Positions 53,494-64,000 of a stretch of DNA of 64,000 nt are shown here, one piece after another. The position numbers were made by a program, and so were the translations under genes. Below the pieces are notes generated by a model, which saw nothing but the letters and a program-made list of their open reading frames with translations, was not told where the DNA came from and ran no database searches. The stretch covers positions 1,178,904 to 1,242,903 of the forward strand of contig CM021313.1 in assembly GCA_010645155.1 (NCBI GenBank), given 5' to 3'. Origin of the DNA: Tigriopus japonicus. Its lineage: Eukaryota; Arthropoda; Copepoda; Harpacticoida; Harpacticidae. Within the stretch, counting starts at the first letter, position 1. Every line of letters starts with the position of its first letter.

Positions 53494-56400
53494 TCAATTG
53501 AAGGCCATACTTTTGGCCCGAAACTCGTTGTTTCTAGCCTCACTGGGCCTGCGTCTCAGCGTTGCGTAGCTATCGATGGGACTATAGTACGATGTGGAAG
53601 AAGTGGAGGTTGCGGTAGATGTGGGAGAAGGTCGACAAGAGGAGCTCGTTCCATAAGTGATGATGCTAGGGTCGAGACTCGTGGATTGGCGGTACCAATT
53701 GCGAGGCTGGGATGAATAGCCACTAGAGTTGGGTTGATAGATTGAAGACAGAGACGACGAGGAACCATATAATCGGCTGTCCTGATTCAATAACGAGGGA
53801 AGCATGGGTAACCTCGAGGACTCAGATCTGCAACCGAATACGCTTGTGCGTTAGAATTTTGTAGCTGATCGTCGCAAGAAAATGTAGAAACCAATTCTAG
53901 GGGGAGTGTCTTGGACCCCGATCTTTGTTTTAAGATATCCTTTTTGTCTTTGAGTTATTACTTATTATTGACGACACAAGAAAATCGGCTGTAAAGATTT
54001 CAATCAATGCTCCGTGGTCAAACGTCGTTGGAGGGGCAAAAATGGGGAAATTATGTAAATGTCGGATGGAATATCAGTGCTGCTGTGTTTGGACAGTGAC
54101 AGTTTAGTATATATTCTTTATAATTAGCGTATGATATCTTGTATTGAGAAAGTACCATATTTGTTTTATCTTATCCTTATTGGTTAAATAAAAGCGTGGT
54201 TGTTAAATCTCTCATTGTGGGACTTGTGTGTGTAATCCGATTTAACGGCAGACAATCGACGCAGGATCAGTCGACAAACCTGAAATGCTCGGATGGAACT
54301 TGGTACAAGGTCGCCTGGCATAGACGGTTTATATCCTGTAAGATTTCATTTAGCTTTGTACATAGAGCCGGTTGATAGCAAAAGCTAAAAAACTCTCCGC
54401 CAAAGCCACCAATTTTCGGAGTCAAAATGCTTCCAAGCAAAAATTCAAACTTACCTTTCATAACGGCGAGGCAAGCTCTTGAAATCTTTTCCCCTCTCTG
54501 GGACCGAAATCCTTCGCCAATCGCTTCTGCCCCTCTCTTCTAAGCTTGGAAGTCTGCCTCCTCCACCAGTTATAGAGGTCCGCCTTCTTGCGAACGGATC
54601 TTCATCCAAGTCCATCGAATTGAATCGGTCCAACGTGGGTCCCATGTCGTTTTGAGTGAGGGATCGCCCATGAGAAGTCAAAGAAGGCCGGGAGGGCAAT
54701 CGAAGGGCCGACTCCTCCCTCAATTTGTCAGCCAATGATTGTCGACTGAGCGAGACCGAGCGGTTTCGGTCTTGACTCATCATGGATGAAGGAGGCACAA
54801 ACCCCATGTCTGTGGCAAAAGCATCCAGTTCTCTGGTCATGCTGCGCTCTCGAGCTTTGATATGCTGTTTGAAGGCTTCCATGTCATCGCGCTTGGACCG
54901 AGGGTTGGAGTTTGAGGAAGGCGTAAAGTTAACATCAAAGAGCTCTCGTGAGATACTCCTTCTGGCCACTGGTCGAGCTGAAGACTTCTTCGGGTCTTCA
55001 AAAAGCTCCCTTGAAATACTTCTTCTGGCAATCGGTCGGGCTCGAGTGCCGCTTGAACCAGGGCCAACTTGTGATGGGGCGAGTGAAGCCAATTCACTGT
55101 CCTCATCCAACCTCGAAAGACCTCTACTTGTCTTTCTGAAACGGTCTCCGATGGATCGCTCGTCGAAATCTCTCACTGTCTCTGGAATCCCAAAGATCTC
55201 CGAATTGATTGACTCCGTGTCCTCTATGGGAGACATGTAGCCATCTGAAATTTCGCTGACGTCGCCTGATCGCTCCGTGGCCTCTCGCTTTAATTTGTTC
55301 AATGATGCTTGTAAGATATCTTGCTCCAAATCTTGTAGTTCGGAAGAAAACTGCGTGTGCAAATGCTCCAATCTCTTCTTTTCCATCGCCTTCTTGTGTC
55401 GCAAGGCCTGGTTCCCTATTTCTGGAGTGGGGGGGAGGGCCGATGAGTGGGCGGAGACTGTCGAGGGGATTGCTCCAACACCTGTAAGGGCAGACGAAGA
55501 AAGCGATAACGCATGCAAGTGAGTGAATGATAGAAAAAATGGAGTTGTCACAAGCATTGCCACCTTTCAAACGCAGATCCAAACAGTGGATTCAGCTTAT
55601 TTACTTGTTAAGAGCTTCATGCAGTCTGAACAGTTAAGACAACAAATTGATTGTTAGCCTGATGCAACACACAACAAACAAGAGAGACATTGAGCAAGGG
55701 ATGGAGCGGTTCAGAATAAAAGCATGATGAAGTTGAGAGATATTCTAAGGTGCATTCACCTTTTCCAGTGGAAGGATCTCTGAAGTGGTAGATCGAGATG
55801 AATCTCGCTTCCGTTTGTCCGCAGCAGCAGCAATGATATTACACGTAACAAAAGCATGCTGGTTTAGTAATCCATCACTTTTGGCCCCTCCATAGGGCAA
55901 AATTTGACGCCTTGACTTTTGACTCGCCGCCAAAGCGTTGCTGACTGAAGAAACTTGGCTTGAGGATGTGGGAGGGGGTGGGTAGGGTTGAATGGGACGA
56001 TAGGAACTCACAGTTTTGGGTGGCTCGAATAGGATAGGAGATGTTGGTGGTGGGGACATGGGAGGCGATGTTGTAATTGGCGGGCTACTAGGAATGGGTG
56101 AAGTGTGGCCCTGGAATGATACTGGTCGGTACGCAGAAGGGACAATGGACCTGATCTGAGAAGGTGTGGAATGTGTGTGGGTTGAGGTCGAGGGTAAGGC
56201 TGCATTCAAAGCCTTGGGCCGATGATTTGGAAGAGACGCCGACAATTGTTGTTTAAGGGTTAGTGCTCTGTGAAGGGACTGACCTTCTGAAGGCAAGGTC
56301 CTCATTGTGGCCGGGGGAGATTTGGGTGTTTCTGGTTTGACCACATCGGGCATGGATCCAGACGGCAGATAGGGCTTGGGCGAAGCCACTCGATGCTCCA

Positions 56401-59400
56401 ACGATTTAGTATACTGAGGTTCACTGGGCGGCGAAAATGGAGGGCTCTTGACTTCCTGACCTCGCCTTGGAACGAAACGAGAGACTTGAGATTCAGTCTT
56501 GGGATCCGTCTTGATAAAATCAGACGGCCTCTTGGCAGCCTCTCGTGGTTCATTGGTACTGAATTTGGAACTCTCAGTCGTTGAGTTGTTTGGATATGTT
56601 GGCGTATATGGCTTCATTGGAGTCATGTATACATTATTTGTTGATCCAGCTGCTTGACTGTCAGGTCTGGAGAATGATCCAGGTGTTGAGCTTGTCTCCG
56701 TCCCGACAACACGAATCGGAATTGATCTTGCTGAAGTGTCAGAAGAGGGATAGGGTGTACCAGAAGGGTTATATGGAGGAATATGGGGTGGTGGAAGGTA
56801 GCCAGGTCTTAGTCTTTGCTTGCTGGTGATGGATATGCTACCACTTATGTCATTGTCACCTTCATCATACCTTTTTCCAAACAGATTACCTGTGGTCGCT
56901 CCTATCTCCTTGCTCAACGTGGAAGATGGATCTAGGTCATTTAAGGTATTACGAGGTGTACCTCTAAACATGTTACGAGATGATCCCAAGGTTGAAGAAG
57001 GCGAATCTGTTTGCCCTAGAGTGGACGAGTCCGTGGAACGCAACGAGGATGTTCCATCATCTCGTAGGGATGACTGTCTGGAGAAGTTGACTGGAGTGTT
57101 GGCGCCGCTTCGTTTCTGCGAGTTTCTTAGCGCTGAGCGTTCTAAACGGGCGTGGGTCCTTCCAGGGTTGAGACTAGAATTCATCAGACGGTTGGTATGT
57201 TGCCAAGCCACGTGGTGGTCATGCTCGTCGTGGATCCGTTTGGTCAGACTCTTTACTCGATTTAACAAGGTTGAGAACAAGTTTTCGGCCGTGATCTCTC
57301 TCATGCCATCGTCGTCAAAGTCATCTTCACCCTCAGAAGAGAAGCTCTCAGCTCTTTGCATGGTAAAAGGTGGACGAGTTCGCTTCAACTGGAAGTCCTC
57401 TCCAAATGGCCCATGTTTACCCATGGAAGAATACTTTTGCAGACCACTTAATGGAACTACTCCGAACGAAGAATCGTCATCTGACATACTTGAATCACTA
57501 TAGGCTGAACTCATTCTCTTCTTCTTACTTCCCCAACGGTTCCTGGAGAGCCCCCCTCCGTGAAATTGGTCATGCTTTTCCAAAGCTTCGTCTTGATCTT
57601 CCACGCTTGGATCAGGTTTACCGATGCCTTTACCTACAACCCTAATGGGTACAAATTGGGATTTGGGAGGTTTGCTTTCTTGCTCAGACCTCGGGGAACC
57701 GGTACCGTGAATTTGAATCGGAATGATGCGCTCTCCTGGTTGTTTTGGTGGCTCCGTCTTGGCCAATACTGGAGAACTATTTTGTTTCCATTCTGGAGTT
57801 GCCTTGGAGCTTGGCGATGGCTCACTAGTGATGCTTGCTCGTGGAGGAGAGATCGATGGCTCATTAGCAGAATTAGGGGGCTGATTGGTCGAAGCCTCGA
57901 TTTTTCCTTGTTGCCAAGGAGGTCTCGAATTATCCGTTGGAGCTTGAACTTCTTTCTCTATTTTATCGTTGTAAGACTTTCGTTCCAAAGGAGGTGAGAT
58001 AATCACATCCAAGGTCATCCCTTCTTCCTCTTCCTCTGGGCTCTTTTTGTTTTTGGCGGGCGCATGCGGAATTTTCTTTAACGAGCTTTTCACCGCCTCT
58101 AGTTTGTTTTCATTATCACCGGGTTTGATTTCGGGTTCGATGGTTTTCGTTTTGGGAATTCCCCCCGGTTTGACCACTTCAGCCTGAGTCTGAATCTGAG
58201 GAGCTACCGGAGCTTTTGGAATGTCTACTCCGTTTTCCTGAACAACCTTTGTTTGAGGTGTCAACTGCTTGTCTTGATGAACCGGAGATTTTGATGGCTC
58301 GGTAGACACTTCTTTGGGTTTAATTTTTACACTCTGGACTTTCACTTCAGGCTGTAGACTAGCTTTCTGGGGTTCAGGCTTGAAGGAGATCTTAACCACT
58401 GGCAGTGACACCACCGGAGGACTCCTTTGTGTTGGTGATGTGACATGTGAAGCCGGAGAACCCGGCGACGAGACTGACTTGACACCCTCGGGCATCAATA
58501 TTTTGGTAACGGGTGCTTCTTCCGTCTTCGTTGGTACTGCTTTTTTGAATTTGACTGGATCCGCATTAAAAAGTTCTCTGGTAAGTTGTCCGACAACCAC
58601 AAGTTTGGATTCTCGATCCTGATCCTCGGTGGAATCTTGAGATTTGATTGAATCCTGTTTGTGAACAGGGGAAGGTTCTGAGACAACTGGTTTCTCGCTC
58701 TCCACAGGAGCGGGCTCCACGGTTTTTTTCTGATCCACCTTCAGATTGGGTCTGACTTCAACATGGCTTGTTTGGGCAATGAACATGACTTCACCTTCAT
58801 TCTTATGAGCTTCAGGATAGTTGGGTTGCTCCTTGGTCTTCTCACTTTTGGCTTTGGTAGCACCTTCAACTTTCGGTTTAGACCTTGGATTTACCACCGT
58901 TGCCTTAGGACTTGGAGTTCTTGGGCTTATGGGTCGGGTTCTGGATGAGGCTGCCAAGCTCTCGTTCACCTTGCTGAGCATGGCAGACTCAATGTTGCTA
59001 GAGTCTTCAATGGTACTGTTTCGCTTGTTCTCGTGACCCTTTTTCTCTTCAGTCATTGCCTTTGTCTGATCCTCCATTGATCGGCTTTGGGTGATCGTTG
59101 GAATAGGAGCGGACTTTGGTCCATTGGGAGACTTCTTTGGCTTAATTTGAGATGGAATGTTCAAAGGGTTGAAGTTAGGAACAGGCTCTTTACCTAAGGA
59201 AGTCTTTTGAACTCTTGGAGCAGTGTTGGCTTGCTTGGTTCCAAAGGGAAGTGACCCTTTTTCGTCTGTTCCTTCGCTGTCTTTTTTGGGTCGCCATTTG
59301 GACCCTGACCCAGAGCTTGACGTTGAATTGACACTGTTCCTCCTGAACAAAGACGGGGTAGGAGGGGGTTGGCTCTTGGTTTCGAACACACTCTTGGCAT

Positions 59401-62400
59401 CGTTGACCTTTAAACCGGGAGAGCAGCCCTCTAAGTTTAGCTTTTTCGAGTTCCTGCGATTGATTGCTAATTTGTCTTCTTCTATCTTTTTAGGTTTTGG
59501 ATTCTCATACCGATTTTTTAAGTCATTTAAGCCTCGGCTTCCAACACCGGCACTGACAATTTTCTTAGGCTTGTCCAGAGTTCGAACTGCCTCTTTGTCA
59601 GGAGGCTTGGCCTTGGAGATCACCTCACCTATGTAGTTATTCCAAAAGGCTGCTGCCTTGATGACTTTGGAGTCCCGATTCTCGGCCAAGGCCGGGTTCG
59701 GGATCTTAATTTCTGTGCCATTAGGTGTGGTTTCTGTTTTGGCTGGAATGGAATGGTTGGATCCTGAAGAGGAAAGTGACACAGCAGAGCCCACTGAATC
59801 AGGAGAGCGCTCTTTGCGGATCCCTGCGGTCGAGTTTGAGACTGCATTCGAGGGCTCCAGCAATTTTGGCACTTGTGGTGACACGGGTCTTTCAATAGGT
59901 TGGGCTGATTCTGCAACATAGGGCTTGGGGACAGAATTAATGAGCCCCCTTTGTTCACCGTCTTTTCGTGTGGGGGACCCATTGTCAGAGGGCTCAAAAG
60001 GTGTGATCTTCGGGAGAGGAGCCGAGGTGGATTTTGAGTCATTAGATGATGTGATGGAAAGGGTTAGTTTTGTGTCGATTGTTGGTGTAGTTTTGGGGAC
60101 CATCCTAGGGATCTCTGAAGCAGATTCTACTGACGAATCAACGCTAAGTGTATGGCCGTTCATCATTGGAGCTTGGCTATCCATTTGCCCTTCCACCATT
60201 GACGAGGGCTTATTAGCTAAAGGATGACCCTCTGGAGGACTTGGTGAGGGTTGAGGCTTGAGGGGGTCTGGAGTAGGTTTTTGGGCTGAAATGCTTTGAT
60301 TTGGAATGTGAGAGGGATTGGTTGGAGGCACATCTCGCTTGGGGACTTTGTGGGAGACTGGCAACGAAGGTTCGGGAATGTCGACTCGTTTCTTCGTGTT
60401 TGGTGCTGAGACAACAGTCTCCATTTTAGGAACCTCGGGCGAGGGTAGCTGCTGATCTTGGATTTGGGTTCCAATCTCGTTTGCCTTTGGCGCTTCAGCT
60501 TTCCCAATCTGATTGATTTGATGAGGCTCGGGTATTTTTGGGGGGGGTAAGGGTGCCACTAAAGCGTCAAGTTTAGCTTTAGTTTCTTCCAATTCTGGGC
60601 TAGGTGCTCTTCCTCTTGGCGTGTTTGGCCTCTCCAACATAACTCGAGGTTGCTGAGCGTTTTCAGATTCATGATCAGCCTTGGCCACCTGATCTTTGGC
60701 ACTTCTTTTTTGAGAGGGTCGCCTGACCATTGGTTCCAGAGGTGGTGCAGGGTCACTTGGGGTGTGGTTAACCTCATTCGTCTGAAATGGCTTGTTGGTG
60801 GCACTCGGGACGGTTCTGGCAGGGGGCGTGGGAGGATGTTGTGCTTGCTTTTGTTGGGATTTAGGTGGAGTTTGTGACACGGCCCCTTCAAGAGCGCCTT
60901 CGACAGAATCTTTCTTCTTCTTTGGTTTGGTGGCTCCCTTTTCTTTAGCCCCTGAAGGCTTGCTGGGATTCGGTGAGGCTACCCTGTCCTTCATTGCATC
61001 ATAATTATCACAGACTTCCATTGCCTCTGATGGTTTGGACCCGTTGGCCGTCTGGGGTTCCCTCTTCTTGGCTGTCAAGCTTGGATCCAGCATACTTGGT
61101 GTCTCTTTCAGCTTCCTTTTCGTCTTCTCTTTCCTTTTCTTGGCTACCGGTTTGGCTGCCTCATCTGGCGGCTCTGACACACTGACCTCACTATGTTCAT
61201 CTTCCAAGTCATTGGGAACCTCGGAGTCTGGCGGAAGCTCTTCAATGGACATGGCTCCTTCATCAGGCTCATTGATAGTAGGAACCTAAAGTGAGACAAG
61301 CAATGAAGAATTTACGCTCCTTTCAAATGTTTTGCTTAAAGCATCTCATACTTTGGGTGGTTCATCCTCTTCCTGTTGAACCACGACCTCTTCTTTCCCA
61401 GAGGGCGGTGCCAAGGACAGAAGGAGATCCAATCTGACAGGTGTGAGACTGGCCAAATGCTCAGCCTCCTTGAGACATGACTCAGGGTAGCCATCATTGA
61501 CCCAAGCATGAGCGCAGATGTCGGAAATGTTGGCTCTCTTATCGGGATTAACCGTCAACATAGTACGAATCAGATGCGAGGCGCCTTGAAAAAATTTCAA
61601 GATTTGAAATTCCCGCTTTCCAAGATCACTCACTTGTCAACCTACTTGCTGGTTTCTTGGGCTCATAGTAATCTCCTGTGGTAATCTGCTTGACCAAGCG
61701 TTTAAAATTGGACCCATCGAAAGGCATAGCACCATAAACCAAGGTATACAAGAGAACTCCTAATGACCTGTACAAGACAAACTCCGCATTGATTTTGGGC
61801 AAAAATATGATTAAATGGCTCTCTTTAGCTTACCAACAGTCTACTTCTGGTCCAACATAGGGACATCCTCGAACAATCTCTGGTGAGGCGTACAACGGAC
61901 TTCCGCAAAATGTGCTCAAAAGGTTCTTTCCGTCGTACACATTCGAAAGTCCAAAATCAGCAATCTGAATGAAAGGGAACATTTAATAAGAAACTGTGCT
62001 TTTAGACAAGGTAGAGTAATGTTGCCATTACTACCTTTGCTCCTCCGTTTTCGTCTAAAAGGATATTTTCGAGCTTCAAATCACGATGACAAATGTTGTT
62101 CTTATGACAATAATAGGTGGCCATGGCGATCTGGCGAAATATCCGGCGAGCTTCCTTATCATCCAGACATTTGCGATCACTGAGGTAATCGTATAATTCT
62201 CCCCCGGCTGCAATCTCCATTACCAGGACCATTTTCTCCTTGTTCTCAAAAACTGAAATATTAAACAAGTTTTGCAACGAAACTTTCTAGTGAAAATAGC
62301 AGGGTGAAATTTTGCTGCACCTTCATAGATGTGAATGATGTTAGGATGTTGGACAGATGACATGATTTGAATTTCCCGCCGTATTCGAACAAGATCAGCT

Positions 62401-63165
62401 TCTGTTTCAATCTTGGATTTCTTGATCGTCTTAATGGCCACCTGCAAAACATTTTGGCAGAAAGATGACGGGTTGTTCTTGCTTCGTTTTTTTCTTGCGA
62501 GATTCGAGAGTCGTAAACGTGATTCATATGCTTCGTAATTATTTATTTACCTCTTGTCCCGTTTCTTTGTTTATTCCTAATTGGACTTTCCCATAGGTGC
62601 CTTGGCCAAGTTTCCGGCTGATCTCAAACCTGTTTGAAGAGCAAAGAAACAGTAGTCCCAATAAGAATGAAGAGTTCAGATAAAGCATTCAAACCAAATT
62701 CAAATGTAAGAACTCACTACCTAAAACGATCTTCCTACGTATGTTCATTGAATATTCATTGCAACCATATTGACCTACATTGATTCACCAATCAAAATAG
62801 CATTTCACCGACGTGCATTTACAAGATGTATCGATTACTAGTTCCTCCTCATCTATCTACGCACGCATGAACGGCGCCAAATTAGCTAGTATAATGCCTT
62901 AGTTGCAAAGAAGTCCTCAAAGATTGAGGTAAGCACCAAGGTCTGTCTCAACCAACGGTTCATGAAGTGTTGCCGCACTGTCGATCCCAACCCATGATTT
63001 AATGATTGAAGACTCTTATTATACCAGTAAAGATATCCATTCCTAGATTAAGGAACGGCTGCCTTACCTGTTCTTAAGTTTGCGCTTGTGGTCGTTGAGT
63101 TTGATCCCACTTGCGTTTTCCATCCCACCCATGATGTTCATCACATCATCCTCGTTGACCACCAT
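53494..63165 (-). CDS. Nuak: NUAK-family (AMPK-related) protein kinase, giant form
   Basis: Ten coding exons: 63165-63068, 62629-62551, 62441-62321, 62252-62035, 61964-61834, 61767-61646, 61584-61352, 61285 to about 55879, 55481-54455 and 53827-53494. All junctions except exon 8/9 have clear splice sites. With a phase-compatible donor at 55878 the product is 2,589 residues. The Ser/Thr kinase domain is about residues 34-285: GQGTYGKV loop, VAIK (K63), CHRDLKLEN (D157), DFG (D175), and [15 protein letters not shown] with the T190 that LKB1 phosphorylates in this family. Residues 60-99 ([20 protein letters not shown]) are typical of NUAK within the AMPK-related group. The long tail is Pro/Ser/Lys-rich and mostly disordered, with a likely coiled coil near the start of exon 9 ([20 protein letters not shown]). 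Vertebrate NUAKs have about 630-660 residues; long tails are known in worm UNC-82. Roles in the family: actomyosin, adhesion and muscle protein upkeep. Confidence 0.93.
55482..55878 (-). other. Uncertain Nuak exon 8/9 junction
   Basis: Exon 9 must be entered with two bases of a split codon. The best-looking donor, GAAAAG|GTGAAT at 55759, ends on a whole codon and does not fit. The weaker AAAA|GTGATG at 55878 fits exactly. Reading on past 55759 instead gives a stop at 55745 and a protein of about 2,180 residues. A microexon or alternative ends are also possible. Confidence 0.5.
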
Positions 63166-64000
63166 GATGATTGCTTGCTATCTCTGGTCAACTAAAGTAT
63201 TATGAATATGGTTTGAGTCGTGATGCTTTTGAAAAATAATACGTTTGGAGGTAAGAGGCAAGTGAGTGAAACTCAGGCTCACCTCTCAATCCAATCAAAT
63301 GATATCGAGGTGAAGCTTTTTTGAGGCGCTTTGTTCAATTCTTTTCTTCGTCTTCTTTTTCTTCGAAAAAAACAAATTGGATGGACACATCACAACACAG
63401 ACGAGTTACAAGTTTCGATCAGATCACAATGTAAGTAGTATATATTTTACACGCACTGCGGATTATCCAGGATAGACGTTTTCCAGTGTAACGCCATTTT
63501 CCACTTTTCCTGTCGAGGCCAAGTTCCCCTGATTTGATGTTGGGCAGAAGTGCGAGGATGAAGGAAAAGCAAGACACAGACCACGACAACGATTCCGCCC
63601 TCTTCCCCTTGGTCCGGTAGCTTCTCGAGGCCTGCCCTCAGAAATAACCTAGAATGGGCCAAAGAAATTGCACCTATTGCTTCTGATTTCAGGTGACGGG
63701 AGAGAGAAAGCTTCGAGAGAAAACACCCACCTAAGAGGAGGAAGACGAATACGATCGGGCCTGGGCTGGAACCTCGCATCACGATGTTCCAAAGCCAGGG
63801 AATCCAGGTGGGGGAATTCATGGAGCAATAGTTCTCATCCCTGCTTCTCCAACTATCTCTTGTTTCTTTGCTACTCGGTTGTTCGAACTGTTGGGCGTAC
63901 AGAGACGAACAAAGACATACATGAGCTCGTTCCATTTTTGTACCGAGACCCTACTTCCTGGAGGGAAAATACAGAGCTTTTCTATCGTCTTAAACACATC
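63166..64000. other. Upstream of Nuak: 5' UTR/promoter region
   Basis: A 162-codon minus-strand frame (63447-63935) has two hydrophobic runs but no family resemblance and no evident splice link to Nuak exon 1. I do not call it a gene. The part nearest 63166 is probably Nuak 5' UTR. Confidence 0.35.

Noticed and set aside
56820..57503. 227-codon plus-strand frame and several others over 54.8-61.2 kb
   Set aside because: They are antisense shadows of the large Nuak exons, without domains of their own.
63447..63935. 162-codon minus-strand frame upstream of Nuak
   Set aside because: No recognised family, no splice link to Nuak exon 1, and ill-ordered hydrophobic runs; treated as non-coding.

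Overview
The window reads as arthropod nuclear DNA, most likely from a crustacean and plausibly a copepod. It has compact spliced genes with many introns of 60-90 bp, AT-rich intergenic DNA, two Pitx-type homeobox genes, an invertebrate-style giant NUAK kinase, and a secreted protein with a Lin-12/Notch repeat (LNR) array. An LNR gene expansion is reported in the copepod Oithona nana (recalled, not checked). There is one assembly gap of 640 N. No rRNA, tRNA or CRISPR array is supported.

Layout. 1-14 kb is gene-poor and rich in mobile DNA. It holds one possible single-pass membrane protein (6121-6681), a 98-bp hairpin, a reverse-transcriptase relic, a 1.13-kb near-perfect palindromic element, a 43-44 bp tandem array, a hAT-type element with 8-bp target duplications that contains the gap, and a tandemly duplicated 125-bp unit. 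At 15.0-15.6 kb lies an intronless gene with two HMG boxes. From 17.2 to 22.0 kb (minus) is Pitx copy A, and from 38.5 to 40.2 kb (plus) is Pitx copy B. Both have three coding exons with identical intron positions and phases. They are transcribed away from each other across about 16.5 kb with no convincing gene, so that interval is the natural place for shared control elements.

From 41.3 to 43.6 kb (minus) is a secreted cysteine-rich protein ending in seven LNR modules, three of them encoded by 138-bp near-copies; one of its introns appears to be GC-AG. From 43.7 to 53.4 kb is gene-poor DNA with a 641-bp inverted-repeat element and a decayed mariner. From 53.5 to 63.2 kb (minus) is a NUAK-family kinase of about 2,590 residues. 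Its catalytic domain lies in seven small exons, and its very long low-complexity tail lies in a 5.4-kb exon plus two more.

The genes do not form one pathway. The Pitx pair are K50 paired-class developmental transcription factors, NUAK is an LKB1-type AMPK-related kinase, the LNR protein is extracellular, and the HMG protein is a chromatin architectural factor. Exon boundaries were set by hand from splice consensus, reading-frame continuity and domain continuity. All family assignments rest on motif recognition, not on database searches.
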